The notes under the pieces are model-generated. The model searched no databases, was not told the origin of the DNA, and saw only the letters and a program-made list of their open reading frames with translations. DNA of 64,000 bases from Ligula intestinalis (lineage: Eukaryota; Platyhelminthes; Cestoda; Diphyllobothriidea; Diphyllobothriidae), in the NCBI GenBank assembly GCA_036362985.1, contig JAYGXS010000005.1, forward strand, positions 4,800,388 through 4,864,387, given 5' to 3'. The translations under genes and the position numbers were made by a program. Numbering within the stretch: the first letter of the stretch is position 1; each line of letters opens with the position of its first letter. Shown piece after piece: positions 37,275-48,871 of the stretch.

Positions 37275-37318
37275 TGTCTCTGATGACGAATCGGCGACGG
37301 ATATCGAAACGTCAGGCG
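37275..37318 (+). ncRNA. Hammerhead-like ribozyme motif, PLE-1 right arm
   Basis: TGTCT (stem I, 5' side), CTGATGA core (37280-37286), a stem-loop, GAAA, then ACGTC with cleavage expected after C37313 and AGGCG (stem I, 3' side). TGTCT and AGGCG can pair with two G-U pairs. Stem III is only the palindrome ACGT with no loop, so it could form only between two copies. That agrees with the dimeric hammerheads described in Penelope-like elements. The closing pair of stem II is C-C here, so activity is doubtful. Confidence 0.5.
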
Positions 37319-37630
37319 AATAAACATATTGTCCCAGCGATCGAGTCTTCTTCTTCTTCTTAACCATTCAGGCTATTCATTTGAGTTGGCCCCTCCTTGA
37401 GATCTTGCAGCGGTGGTAAGCAAACGTACCTTCTGGTAGATCACGGTCACAATGTAACAGCACTGTCATTGGGAGTTGCAGCATTTTATAAGGCAGTCGG
37501 CCTGCCAGACATCGGCCCTCCGACCATCCATGAAATAAGACTGAGTGGTTTAGACATGTTCTCCGTCTTCCGTCTCCATGCATCCCGCGTGTCGGTCCAG
37601 CTTACCTACCATTCGGTCCGTTTTAAGGGA

Positions 37631-37860
37631 CTATCACAGGGGTTAAGTGAGTTAAACCCAGGAACTGCGATCTTCAGACCATGGTAACTTAGTGGAGAAG
37701 AGAAGACGTCAAAAGCCAGAGAAGATGGAAGAGTTTATCGTGTACACAATGGAAGGAGAGTAGGATAGGGTAGATTGACTCGGCGAGCCTATGATCGACA
37801 GGGAGCCAGCCACAGTCCATGTGCAGTTTTCAGCAGCAGGCATGCAAACGGCAGCAAGGA
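37631..37860 (-). repeat. Family A repeat, subfamily I, minus, 3' half
   Basis: Hairpin ctatcacaggggttaagtga, then gatcttcagaccatggtaac, gtgtacacaatgg and tagattgactcgg. Confidence 0.65.
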
Positions 37861-38384
37861 CGAGCATTGTCTGGTAGCCTCAAAGGTTATTGGCCGGAAA
37901 GGCTGCATCGACCAAGGCGTGTACGCGTCCTATTCGCCAGTGACAGAGACTAGCTTTTGAGGGACCTGATTGGCTGTTGCAGAAGGTCGCCTGTGTGCAG
38001 GAGTATGCGTTACCGGCGGCGAGCGTTCGGACATGCTCGCCTGTGGAGTGAGTCACCACAGTACTCCACCGGGAGACCGTAACGAGGAAACTGCGAGAAT
38101 CCGAGTGGAGGAAGAATAGTTAAGTGAGGGAGATACGTACCAAGGTGAGGTTGCAAGACAGTGTGGGCGGCTGTGGCTGGAATGAGCCAGGATGCAGGGG
38201 CGGCTGTTAAAGCCGCTGGTCCGGTAAAACGTCAACAGCAAATTAGCATGCCGCATCAGTATGAGTTGAGCCAAAGGGTACCATTGGTTGTGCCGCCTGT
38301 TGAGAAGAACGTCTGGGGGTGTTGGTATTCAGGAAAGGACACCTCTGTTGGATTGGGAAGTGACCATGACCTGGGCTGAATGGG
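37861..38384. other. No recognisable gene
   Basis: Nothing assignable; short frames only. Confidence 0.35.
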
Positions 38385-38399
38385 CTATCGACAGTAAGT

Positions 38400-38510
38400 C
38401 GCAAATGCCAATCACCAAATACGTAAAGACAGGTCCATAAATCGCCAAATACGCAGGGTACTGCGTTGGGACAGGTCGGGAAGTCAGCAAATACGCAGGG
38501 AAGGCAGGCC
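38400..38510 (+). repeat. Short tandem reiteration around caaatacg
   Basis: Three imperfect units share aaatacg(t/c)..gg and gacaggtc, with spacings of 30 and 42 bp. Weak minisatellite. Confidence 0.45.
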
Positions 38511-38701
38511 ACATCAGAGGTTGTGAGCGGTTGAAGATCTCGACCTCGCTTCACGACAGGTTGTCAATGCAGAAAGTCTCCATATCGCGATCACATCAGA
38601 TGACACAGGAGAAATTCAACTGAATGTGAGGGAGGTTTGATGATGATTGAGTTCAACCAGATCAGAGGTTGAGTGTTCATCTCACGTCGGAATGTCACCA
38701 A

Positions 38702-39160
38702 TATCGCAGGGGAGTTGTTAAGGCTAGGCCAGTTAAAGCCTAACTACTGCTATCTTCCAGGCCTGGTTCCTTAGAAGAAGAGAGAAGTCTTGGAAAGCCA
38801 GGGAGTAGGGACAATATATTGTTTACAGAACAAGTCGGAGAATAGATATTAGAAAGGTGGTTGACTCGGCCTTGCGTTGAGGTTGACCATCGGGACCATG
38901 AGAGAGCACTGCAGTGTCGCGTCCGTCTCGAACCGAGGCGGAAGGCCGAGAAACTCAAACGGCAGTCACCGAAGACTTTTATCTGTCTGATGGTCTTGAT
39001 GGTGATAAGTGAATGCCAAAGGACAAACACCAGTGGAGGAGTCCTTGTCTCGTGTGATGGTTGCCGAGTGCGCAGCGAACAAAGGCAGACACAGTGCGTA
39101 GGAGTTTGGCCGGCGCGCGTAGACACTGAACCCGCGCGGCGTGGTAACAAAGCCGGTATG
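38702..39160 (-). repeat. Family A repeat, subfamily II, minus, long copy
   Basis: Begins with an intact hairpin (tatcgcagg...ggct...agcc...ctgctatc), then ggttccttag, agaagtcttggaaagccagg and atattgtttacag. The right limit is approximate. Confidence 0.6.
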
Positions 39161-40254
39161 AGTTAGCGAGGTAGTCTTCCAAAGTACCCCCCAGCAAGAC
39201 CGAAGGCGGCGGTAATGGACGCCGAAGGCAGGATCGAAGCCAACCAACGGTAGAGTTTGAGGAGGTGGTGTAAATGTAGCTGGCTTATGGGAGCCAGGTT
39301 GATGGGACGGTTGTGACTCGCATGAGTTTCCGTGCTGTCATGTGTGAGTCGTGTAGGAGATTGGTCATCTAGGCGACGTGTGAGTGAGCCATGTTGGCTG
39401 CGTTGAACCTCGACGGCAAATCTGTATGCCGTGTCAGTGTTGGTTGCGTTGAGTTGAGGTAGGAGGGATACCGTTGGCAGCAGGAGAAGAATCCGAGTTT
39501 GGAAGCAGGTGAGGTTATGGACACTCAAAGCGGGAACAGCTCTTCGGGATGGGGAATGAACCAAAGCCTGGGTCGACGGGCTGTGAGCAATTGAGCATCG
39601 CCCTCTTGCTTCGTTGAAGTCAGCCACAGGACGAACACGACGACGCCACGCCACAGATTCAAAGAACCACGCATTTAGGAAGTGTTCGTATGTTGGTAGG
39701 TGGGCGAGATGAGACGAAGAATGCATGTACATGGAATTCATGGTTTAACCTTCGCAATATCCTTGGACGCGACCTAACATGGGGAGTGGATGGCCAGTAT
39801 AACACCTCCTTCTATCCGTATGTATGTGGTATCCGCTGCCCCAACGATTGCCACTGTAATATCGAGTCTGACTTTGACTCATTAAAAGTTTAGTGTGGTT
39901 ACCGACTGAATTGGCAGTTTGACCTTGAAGTACGCCTGGGTTAGGCAGATCACAATCGTCAGCGACGAAGTTCAACACTGTCGCATGAGGGAAGCCCAGT
40001 AGCCGTGATTTGCACGTTCGTTTTTTACAGTTGAACATGTTCTCGCCGCACCTTCCTTCTCGAATTTGTTCCTATAGCAATACAACATCAAGCCAACGGA
40101 GAGCGGGAGTGGGTGCATCACTCTACACAGTCCGCTCACAAATTGGTCACCAGTTCTGTACGTAGCAGAGTTAATTTTTCTGGCGGACGAGCCCAACTGC
40201 AGGCGTCGAAGAGGAGATCAACTGAAGACCCTACTCTACACAGTTCGCCAAGAC
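39161..40254. other. Unassigned; contains a 192-codon minus-strand ORF
   Basis: Frame 39163-39741 on minus starts with ATG and has no stop for 192 codons. Its product is rich in Ser, His and Leu with no motif I recognise. No splice or expression signal supports it, so I treat it as a possible chance ORF. Confidence 0.25.
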
Positions 40255-40374
40255 ATGGAGGCGGTTCTTAGATCGTCGCCCCCCAGCCCCTGTGCTCTGC
40301 TAGAACTGCCACTGATTGTTCGCGACAGCTTATTCGCCAGAATTAGGAGCCTACTAGTTTCGCCAATAACACTG

Positions 40375-41500
40375 CAATTTGCGTATAAGGCTAGGCGTAG
40401 TACACTACATGCTGTTGCTCTGGTAGTCCATTCTGCTCTAAGCGATTAAGTTAAGGGCTGCCGTGCATACGGCTATTTTTCTTGACTACTCCTCAGCCTT
40501 TAATACGATCCCGTGCAATTTACTTCTTAATAAAACCTCAGCATGCGGCTCTCCCGGCTGGACTGTCTTGGCTTGCGGACTATTTCACTTCCCGCACTCA
40601 ATTCCTTCAGTGCGGAAAGCGAAAATTAATGGTCCTTCCCAAAAACGGTGGAGTTCTTCAAGGGGCTATATTATCCCCTCATCTATTCTCTCTCCATACT
40701 GACAACCTACGATCGCCAAACGAATGCTTGTTTGTTAAATATGCTGATGATATGGTTGTTGGCCATCCCTTGAAAAGTCAGTCATATCTCCAAACACTGA
40801 AGGATGGCCTGGACCCCGTCTCAACATGTTCGTCAGCAAATGGTAGACTTAACGAGCGAAAGTCAGTCCAGTGTATTTTATGACTGCGACCCTCTCCCAG
40901 TCCCGAAACTATTGACATTCTGCCCACCGAAGTATCCTCTTTCCGATACCTTGGTGCTACCCTAGCGTCCAACCTTACATTTGCTCTTCATATAGAAGGC
41001 CTTTTTATCAAATTCCATAAACTTTTATATTATATCCACACCAAAAGCCCTAATCTGGCGTTTTGTAGATGCTTGTATTTACTGCTCTCGTTATTTTTCC
41101 AGCCTTACTTAAAAATACCTAGTCATTTTTAAACGTATCCTCTCTTCAGCTGCCGGTGTTTCCTGTTTTTATTAGCGGAAACTATAATACAGCGACATTT
41201 TAAAACGGTCAAGCAATTTGCTGATCGCATCCTTAAGGCAGTCACTCACTCTCTCCACTCTGAACTAATGACTGCGAAGTTTTCCCGTCAAATGCGTCGA
41301 GGCTTCCGTCATATGTCTTGCCGCATATCAGCACTCGATACTCCTATTTCTAGCACGCTACGTCACCTGTGAAGAAGCGGAAATTAAGAAGTTGAAAGCT
41401 GATCTGCCTCCATAGTAGACGTGGATACCGTGTATCACTTGAATTGTGAGTATTACGTGACCTTTTACCTCTTAACATGACTCATTACTTAACCTCCATG
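40375..41500 (+). pseudogene. Jockey-superfamily RT remnant (CR1/Rex1-like)
   Basis: In shifting plus frames: FAYKARRSTLHAVALVVHSA, HTAIFLDYSSAFNTIP, LVLPKNGGVLQGAILSPHLF (part of the 40482 frame), KYADDMVVGHP (catalytic YADD present) and NGRLNERKSVQC. The C-terminal blocks appear around 41080-41400 with stops. Frame changes near 40447 and 40500 and several stops make it a pseudogene. The N-terminal part and the endonuclease are absent. Confidence 0.75.
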
Positions 41501-41659
41501 AATGGAGCCATTTTTTCCGCTGAAAATTTATGATGTTTATTCGTAGATAAAGCAAGATTCTCTTCTCCTTCTTCTTCTTCTTCTAACCTTGCGTCCTCAC
41601 CTGGGGTCAGCCGCTGAAGGTCGCGCCCTTTGCCCGTTCTGCCTGTATTTCCCCCCTCA

Positions 41660-42125
41660 TTCTCTATTGCTCTACAGTTATTTCTCCAGCACTACTTACA
41701 AAATACCTAGTCATTTTGAAAAGTAGCCTCCGAATGTTCCCTTCAGCAGCCGGTGTTTCCTATTTTTTTAGCTGACATTATAATACAGCGCTATTTTAAA
41801 ACGGTCAAGCGATTTGCTGATCGCATCCTTAATGAAGTCGCTGACCCTCTCCACTTTGAACTAATGACTGCGAAGTCTTCCCGTCCCATGCGTCGAGGCT
41901 TCCGTCATATGTCTTGCCGCACATCAGCATATCAGCACTCGGTACTCCCATTCCTAGCACGCTACCTCACCTGTGAAGAAGCGGAATTTGAGAAGTTGAA
42001 AGCCAATCTGTCTCCATAGTTGATGTGGATATCGTGTAAAACTTGAATCGTGAGTATTACATGACCTTTTACCTTTGACCTTTTAACATGACCCCTTATT
42101 TACCTTATCCAGTGCTCTCCGTTAA
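41660..42125 (+). repeat. Second copy of the same element's 3' end
   Basis: 41752-42125 aligns closely with 41156-41530 (for example the aaaacggtcaagc..tttgctgatcgcatcctta block), offset by about 596 bp. The frame 41753-42019 (FKTVKRFADRILNEVADPLH) is open here, while the matching frame in the first copy is broken. A (ttc)n tract lies between the copies. Confidence 0.75.
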
Positions 42126-45100
42126 TGGAGCCATTTTTGCTGAAAGTTAAGGATTTTACAATCCTAAATATAGCATTCTTCTTCTAAAAAAAATCCGTGC
42201 CATTATTCACTGCCTGTAGGCCTGTTGGGAGCGTGAAGCCAGCCAAGGTAGTTTTCAGTGAGGACATCTGCGGATAACTGAAACAAACCCACGAGCCCCA
42301 GAGAGACAGTAAGATCAGTACTGGCATTTGAAGTAAACTGTGCCAGGTAACTGCACAGTTTACGTTTGGAAGCGGAGCGCCGGAAGACACATGAACATGC
42401 TTATATCCAAAAATAGCTACATACGCGGATAGGGCTTCTGCCTTTGACACATACACAACACTAGGTATCACGTGATCACAACTCCCGAGCGGACAACAAG
42501 TTTGTGTGTAATAAGCTGGTCAAGGTGACTCTCATGTGACGCACATTCCTTAATTCACGCACGCGTATCTGCAGCTCTGACAGCAGCGGTGCCTTGCCTC
42601 ATCTCCTCCAAGATACGACCGAGCCGTAATTATGGTGGCGGTATGCGTACACTCATTAACCCCTCACCGATATTCCTCGCCTTCGCGGAGGGGCTGACTG
42701 GAGAGATCTTGAAATGCCTGTGTATAAATACAAATTTTATTGTATTGGACCAAAGTGCGACTTAGCAATGCGCCTATACGAAGGGCTGGACGATGAGGCC
42801 GTTCAGGGAAACCGGTTAACCACAGAACCAGTGGCCACTTATACCGGTCCAATTACAAACGGAAAATTCCTTAAGAAGATGGTGTCAAAGTCAGCAGTGT
42901 CCCCCTCCATCGTAGGCTATTCCTTGAGCTCTTTCAGCATAACTCGTGGATGCTCTAAGCTGCGTTTATTTACCCACCCAAGAGCGTGACATTGAGGTCC
43001 TGGCTGGACTTAAAAACCAGGCAAGTGGGTTTGCCTTCGTTCTAAGCCCACGTTGCAACCGCCAAAGTCAAAACAGGATCGAGAACATACAGAGACCGTG
43101 GAAACATAAAAAAACTACCTAGGGGATGGATATGGAGCACGAATTAATGTCCCCCTCGCCATGCGCCAAATCTCGGGGGAAACCAGGAAAAGTTGTTTGA
43201 ACCTCGAGGAAGTACGAAGTGTCAGACCGACGAGTCCTTCGCAGTTCGTCGTCAAGCCTTCCCCCACCCCCAACAAGGTCCTCTAAAAAATTCAGTCCTA
43301 GTCCCCACATGCAAGTTTGCTAAAAGCTGACACGACAGTAGCGGTCTTATAGTACCGCCTTAAGCCTGTGTATTGCAGGTCTACTAGCTGATCTGATCCG
43401 AACTACACCTTTTGAGACTCTGCTGAGCACACAATTGCCCAGCGTGAGTTCCGCATCTGTGGAGGGTAGCCCGGCAAAAATGCCATTAAATCAGCTAGCG
43501 AGCAATAATCACTGTCGCATTGTAGTTGCCCCAAATGTGTCCCCTATGCAAGATTCCAAGTTCAGAATCGCGCAGCAATACTAATTCAGGTGCACATATG
43601 CAACTTTAGTTAGCTGAAGGCCGTCAGAGCCTCTCTACTGGCTCTAAATACCAACATGGGCCACTAGGATCTCCCTGTCCTGTCGCATGCCTCGTCCTGT
43701 ACGCGTTCAGACTATGAGTTGGCCCCGCCATAACAATCAAAGCGTACGTCAGATCAGTACTGCCCTAGACCAGTAACTGCAGTGACTTTAGTGTTATGAT
43801 AAGGAACAAATGTTCAGCATCTACCACAATCCTACTCCTCCCATATAAGCGAGAATTCGAGTGAAAGCGACTGAAGATAAGGCTAGACGTCAGGGTCGAA
43901 AAGGCGGGAATCCTCTGTCTCCGAGTGTCAGTTCCCGCACTTACACGAATGAGCAATAAATATTCACAACACTAAATACACCACATTCCCCTGTTATCTC
44001 CGATATTCATGTACGTCGCCTAGAAAGGAGGCATTCATACGACGCCAATGGAGTATGACAGGAAGATCGAGCATATAAGATGTATAAAGTCTCGCCAGTA
44101 CTCTGTTTTACGACAGCGCATCACCTATTTACTGGAGGATGCAATTACTCTACAAAGTGCTATCGCACAGCCTAGTGCTTGCGAAATTTTTGATGCCGTA
44201 TATGCAAGAACGATTACTACGGACATTTCCGCTTTTATGCGTGGCTTGTGGTTAAAACAAAGCGAAATCGGTGCTGTCCGATAATAAAATCGCTTAATAA
44301 AAGGATCGGTCATAAATGGAAGGACCAATACAGCCAATAATGTTTCAGTAAAAAATGACCGTCCGTATTGGTGCCAAACGTGTTGGGCAGTTAGGCGCAG
44401 CCAAAGTGGCCTTTATAATGGACGAACGCAGCCAGTTTTGCAAGACCAGGACTCCCCCATATGGATTCGCCTAAACGACATATGTCTACAGTATTATGCT
44501 TACTTGTACTTAATACGGTCGTGATCATGCCAGACCTAGGTGACCTCGATAAGGCCATGTATCGTACCTCTACGCAAACGATTTGCAGCGGCGGCGGCAA
44601 ATCTGGACAGATCAACCCAAAGTTCCAAGAACCACATCTATGTTTTAATGAGCTGCGTTAGGCCGGGTTCTGAACTGACCTCTCTGACGCCTCCAGATGG
44701 GCGACGGCGCCGGATTGTGGATAGTATAACGAAGATCGTGAGGTGGACGGAGGAGGCCATGCTAAAACCACCTCAGTCTCCTTTCTATATAATACAGGGG
44801 GAAAAAACTGCCGAGTAAAAGGCTCTTTTGACGCTCTTTATAGTCTGAACGCTCCACCTTCAAGAAGGGGTAAGAACGGAGGCTGTGGGCAGCCTACAAC
44901 CCTACAACGTTTTAGTAAACGGGTTACGTCGAGAGACATACGCTTCCAGGGTTCATTGAGGTACAAGCATTAGTGGGACCCAGGCCGGTTGGAATTCCAC
45001 AATCTAACTAAACTCATGCAGCATTTTTGACGTCTATAAAGTCGGTTACTGCGTAAACGCCCATTACCATCATCAGCTACTTAAAAAAGATTACAACTAG

Positions 45101-46942
45101 ATGTCCTATTTAACGTTGGTTAAATAACTTCGTCAACTGTCCTCTTGCGTTTGAAAAAAGAGGAGCCTTCTAATTCTGACAAAACTCCCGGGAATACAAT
45201 TCTTAGGAGGCTATGGCATAACTACAATTTAATCAAACTCTCTGACCCATTACTTGTATGACAACAGGGCTACAGTGTGTATCAGCATCCTTAGGAGGAA
45301 CTCAGAAAAGTGGTGAGCGTTTGAGTCACCAATAACTATGAGGCATGAAAATAGCAAAATGCTACGCAGACGAGTGTATATACGGTCCTGCTTACTGGAA
45401 CAGTATGTCTCAATTATCATTCATGTCAGACAAGGTAAACATGAACAAACGGAGCTAAAAGCGCTCTTAGTCCTCAGCGAGGAAAATACTGTTTCGTCCG
45501 CACGTGCGCCGGACATCAACGTTGACGTCAACAAGACCACACAACCGTAGACAATTTTTTTGGCGAACTTCAGTACGTAAGCCCGCTAAAAACTCGGTCA
45601 ACCTTAAGCCAAATCTTAGAAATTATATAAAAACGAAAGTCTAACATCGCTAGGTCAGCGACGAATACCCCAGATTCCGATAAGCAGGAAAAGTCGTTAC
45701 TTAGGTACAAGGGCAAAAAAAAACAGAAAAAGGCGCGGCGTATGAACGACATTACTCCTTCCGCTAAGGCGATGAACACAGGCATGACAAGTCATAAGTC
45801 ACGATGATGAGGCTGCTACAACATTCGGCAATTTAGATAGACCAGGAAAACGAGCTGGTGACAGCAAATGCAGTAATGCACACCCTAAGGTCACACAACC
45901 AGGTCGGTTGAGAAAGTTCGCTAGCGTTGGACAGGCCCTGCTGACCTAAAGACGCCGACACTCGACGCGGGAGGACGAGTGTCGCAGTAAATTTGTACCG
46001 GAGGCATAACTGCACTTCAGGCCTCGATTGTTCTTATTGACTATAGAAGTACTGTTAGTCGACTTGTCGATCGCTCGCACACAAATTGGCTACCGAGGAA
46101 ATATGCAAGATTAAATGTTAAAAGTCCCCCGAAGATAGAAGTGAAAAACCAGTAGTGTATCACGAAATTGCAGCAGCTGGAAATGAGAAGTGTGTTAGCA
46201 TCTGTAATTTTCGACGTGACACAAGCAGAAAATCAACCTGTAGTTTACAAAAATAACGTGTTAAGCATAACCCGGAAGTTTTCCTCTAAAACAATCCCTA
46301 CCACTTTTCTGGACAATGACTACGCACAGCTCTTACAATACGTGCAACATATAAACCATATACAACTCAAATTTTGTTATTTCATAAATTTCTGCTTTCT
46401 GTTTTGTGTCTTCTTAACTTCTGTGGTAACAACATATTTTAGTCTGTCGCGAATTGGGGCCACCGCTTGATATGTCGAAACTATTCAGCCTCATCCGGAA
46501 TATCTGCAACACTAATTGCTGTGCCAGGTTGAGAACTTCGTTTTCTTATACAAATCGGAAATCAGCTCCTCATCGCACTGGAGATTGGATAACCATATGA
46601 TACACTGAATTGACTAACGATGGTTACAGTAAGTTAAAGACTTTGATGAACTCGTTATAACTAATCGACTGAAGTGAACGCCTGTCGTTTGAATCGCTAG
46701 GCACGGTTAGACTTCGGCTCAAGGAACCAAATACTTTGAAGACAAGACCATTAAATGCCAAAGATCCACTTTATGCAGTGGTAAACAAGGAAGTCATAAG
46801 CAAAATAAAGCCAAGATGCATGTCCCTGAAAAGCGCTGAAAATCTATACAAAACATACGTGTCAAAAAAGTCTCCATAGCCTGCGACAGTGGCTGCTGTT
46901 GCATTTTTGGCAATACCGTAGCCATATCTGTGGTTTTGTGTG
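42126..46942. other. Gene-poor A+T-richer DNA, no gene recognised
   Basis: Frames such as 44048-44284, 45338-45550 and 46168-46470 (plus) are ATG-initiated or nearly so but show no family motif. 46168-46470 includes a hydrophobic stretch near its end. They could be exons of an unknown gene, but I cannot support that. Confidence 0.35.
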
Positions 46943-48871
46943 CTAGCACTCATCGTCGGAATCATCGCTATCGCTGAGATGAAGATCATTCTCTATTAGG
47001 TCACGATGGAGGGAAAGCGGGTTACTCTTCGCGTTGCTATCAGGACCAGCAGACTGGACCTGTTTTCCTGTTTTTGGGGGCGAAACAGATTTTACGCCAC
47101 TCTTTTTACTGGGAGGAGGGGAGTCAAGAGACTCGAGACTGCTCAGACTTGAAAGACTACATCGGTCAGGTGAGACCGCTCCACGGCTATCGCTGTCACT
47201 ACTCGAGCTGCTTGGCGAACTCAAAGTAGACGTCTTCGTGGGGACAAAGTTCTGCACCGGGGAATGCGACGCCAGTGACTTCCTGGATTTTGAGGCAGTC
47301 AGTTGGCCGGCTCCCTCCTTGCCTCGAGGAGTAGGTTCGTCTGAACTGGATTCGGACATGGTCCTTGGTTTGGCTCTTTGGTTAGCGGAATGATGATCAA
47401 CTGCTCCTGCTCCAGTTGCCGAGAGTGACTCTGTTTTCTTTGATGTCTGATCATCACGAATCTTTTTCAATTGAGTAGCCTTAGATATGCGTTCCAATAC
47501 CAACTCCCCAGTCTAAAGTAGTGGTAGCAAAGAGATGACGACAGTGAGATGCAAAGAGTAGGGTCACGACAATAAGTAAATGTACTGGAGATTCGGAAAA
47601 TGGCGGCAACGACGGTAAGGGTAGCAGTATTAGCATTAATGAAAGTGGCAGCACTAGTTATGCCAATCGCTTTGTCGTTTAGAAATGATAACAAAAAGCA
47701 GCAACGACAGGAGAAATAGTGAGAGCGGTGGTAGAAATATACATGCCTGAGGTCTTAGGTGATGTATAACCTGCAAACTTGGATACTAATTGTCCTCGAA
47801 ATAACACCAAAGGCCTAAATGACAAAGAAGGGAAGGCTACTGCTGGCAAAGGCGATCCTATCTTGAATGTCTGAAAAGTCGTTATCCCACTACGGTAGTC
47901 GCCGGCTATAAAGCCCGCCGCTAATCAAGCCCAATTTGGTCTGGGTCCGATGTGGACTTAAGAACCGGCGACTGCTGCAGTAAGCCCACGGTCAATAAGC
48001 TCGCAGCTTATTAAGTCCAATTTGGTCTGGTCCCAAGTTGGGCTTAATAGCCGGCGAATACTGTATCAAAAACAATCAAAGCATAAATAATTTGGTGAGA
48101 CACTCAATACCCTTAAACAGTTGGGGGAACGTAAAGCCTCTTTGGTCTCGTAAATAAGGACGCAAGTTTAAGCAGACTCCAGCCGCTGGTTATTTGAAGT
48201 CTCCGTAGACACAGTCTCTGGTGATATTCTAAATACTTAACATCAGCAAGCAAGTATGTTCGGATCATACATCTCGACGCTGCAAGGTCAAGTGATAGCT
48301 AGAAATAGATAAGTCAAAAAGGAGATAAAAGCAGCCGTAGACAGTCTCAGGGAATATCATGAAGGCAGAGCTGTAAATTTTCACAAATGAGAAACCAATA
48401 AAAATGTATATGATAGCGCTCGATATGATGAGCCCAAACAAAATTCAACAGGATGGATGCATGAGAGCTAAAGCGATTGGGCAACATTAGACATAAAGCA
48501 TCTCAAGAAAAGTGGTCACTAAGGGTATCCAGATGCAGAAAACAAAAGGCAATTGACTGGAGACTGTTTGGATCGCAAAACACGCGAAAATTGAGTTAAG
48601 CGAAAAATCTTACGTTTTTATTATAGATCAGCAGACATTCCTTGTGAACGGGTCGTATGTTGCCCTTAAAAAGAGTCGAGTTTGGTTCTGAACCATTAAC
48701 GCTGGGAAGGCGTATGTCGACTTCCTTGTCATTGGTAATGCTGATGGTCCCAGGCTGATTCTTATCCACAGAAGCCGGAAGAAAGTCGCACCTCATAGTC
48801 ATGAAGGTAGACTGTGGAGGATCGACAAAACTACGCCCCAACTTCACTTCATATTTCCCTCGAAGGGGCAT
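46943..48871 (-). CDS. EAF: ELL-associated factor (EAF family), two exons
   Basis: EAF proteins bind ELL and stimulate RNA polymerase II elongation in the nucleus. Exon 1 (48871 to 48614, 86 codons) starts at an ATG and gives the conserved N-terminal domain: YEVKLGRSFV, MRCDFLPASVDKNQPG, VDIRLPSVNGSEPNSTLFKG and NIRPVHKECLLIYN. It ends at a gtaaga donor. After a 1,101-bp intron, exon 2 (47512 to 46943) follows a pyrimidine-rich ctactttag acceptor, in phase 0. It continues the domain with TGELVLERISKATQLKKIR. A long Ser-rich acidic tail follows, ending in DLIENDLHLSDSDDSDDEC and TAG. Total 275 aa, close to the usual 260-270 aa. The tail matches the acidic transactivation end of the family. The upstream TTG in frame at 48892 was rejected as start. 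The intron carries a MITE. Confidence 0.9.
47893..48063. mobile_element. Hairpin MITE in the EAF intron
   Basis: Flanked by TA on both sides. The left end reads cggtagtcgccggctataaa and the right end ...taatagccggcgaatactg, its near reverse complement. Inside are two hairpin units of about 85 bp in tandem, both with the caatttggtctgg block. Same family as 11402-11932. It lies wholly inside the EAF intron, away from both splice sites. Confidence 0.7.

Larger units (their letters stand above)
35514..37360 (+). mobile_element. Penelope-like element PLE-1, 5'-truncated, with inverted terminal arms
   Basis: The left arm (35514-35891) is the reverse complement of the right arm (about 37017-37360) over roughly 345 bp. 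Between them lies a truncated RT and a GIY-YIG domain in plus orientation. Terminal repeats in inverted orientation, 5' truncation and an RT plus GIY-YIG enzyme are hallmarks of Penelope-like elements. The right end terminates in a (ttc)n tract. The left arm extends about 30 bp further. Solo arm pairs of the same family occur at 20.8 and 31.2 kb. Confidence 0.88.

Noticed and set aside
39163..39741. 192-codon minus-strand ORF starting with ATG
   Set aside because: No motif, no splice context, low-complexity composition; kept only as a note in the region entry.
47034..47393. 119-codon plus-strand ORF
   Set aside because: Antisense shadow of EAF exon 2.
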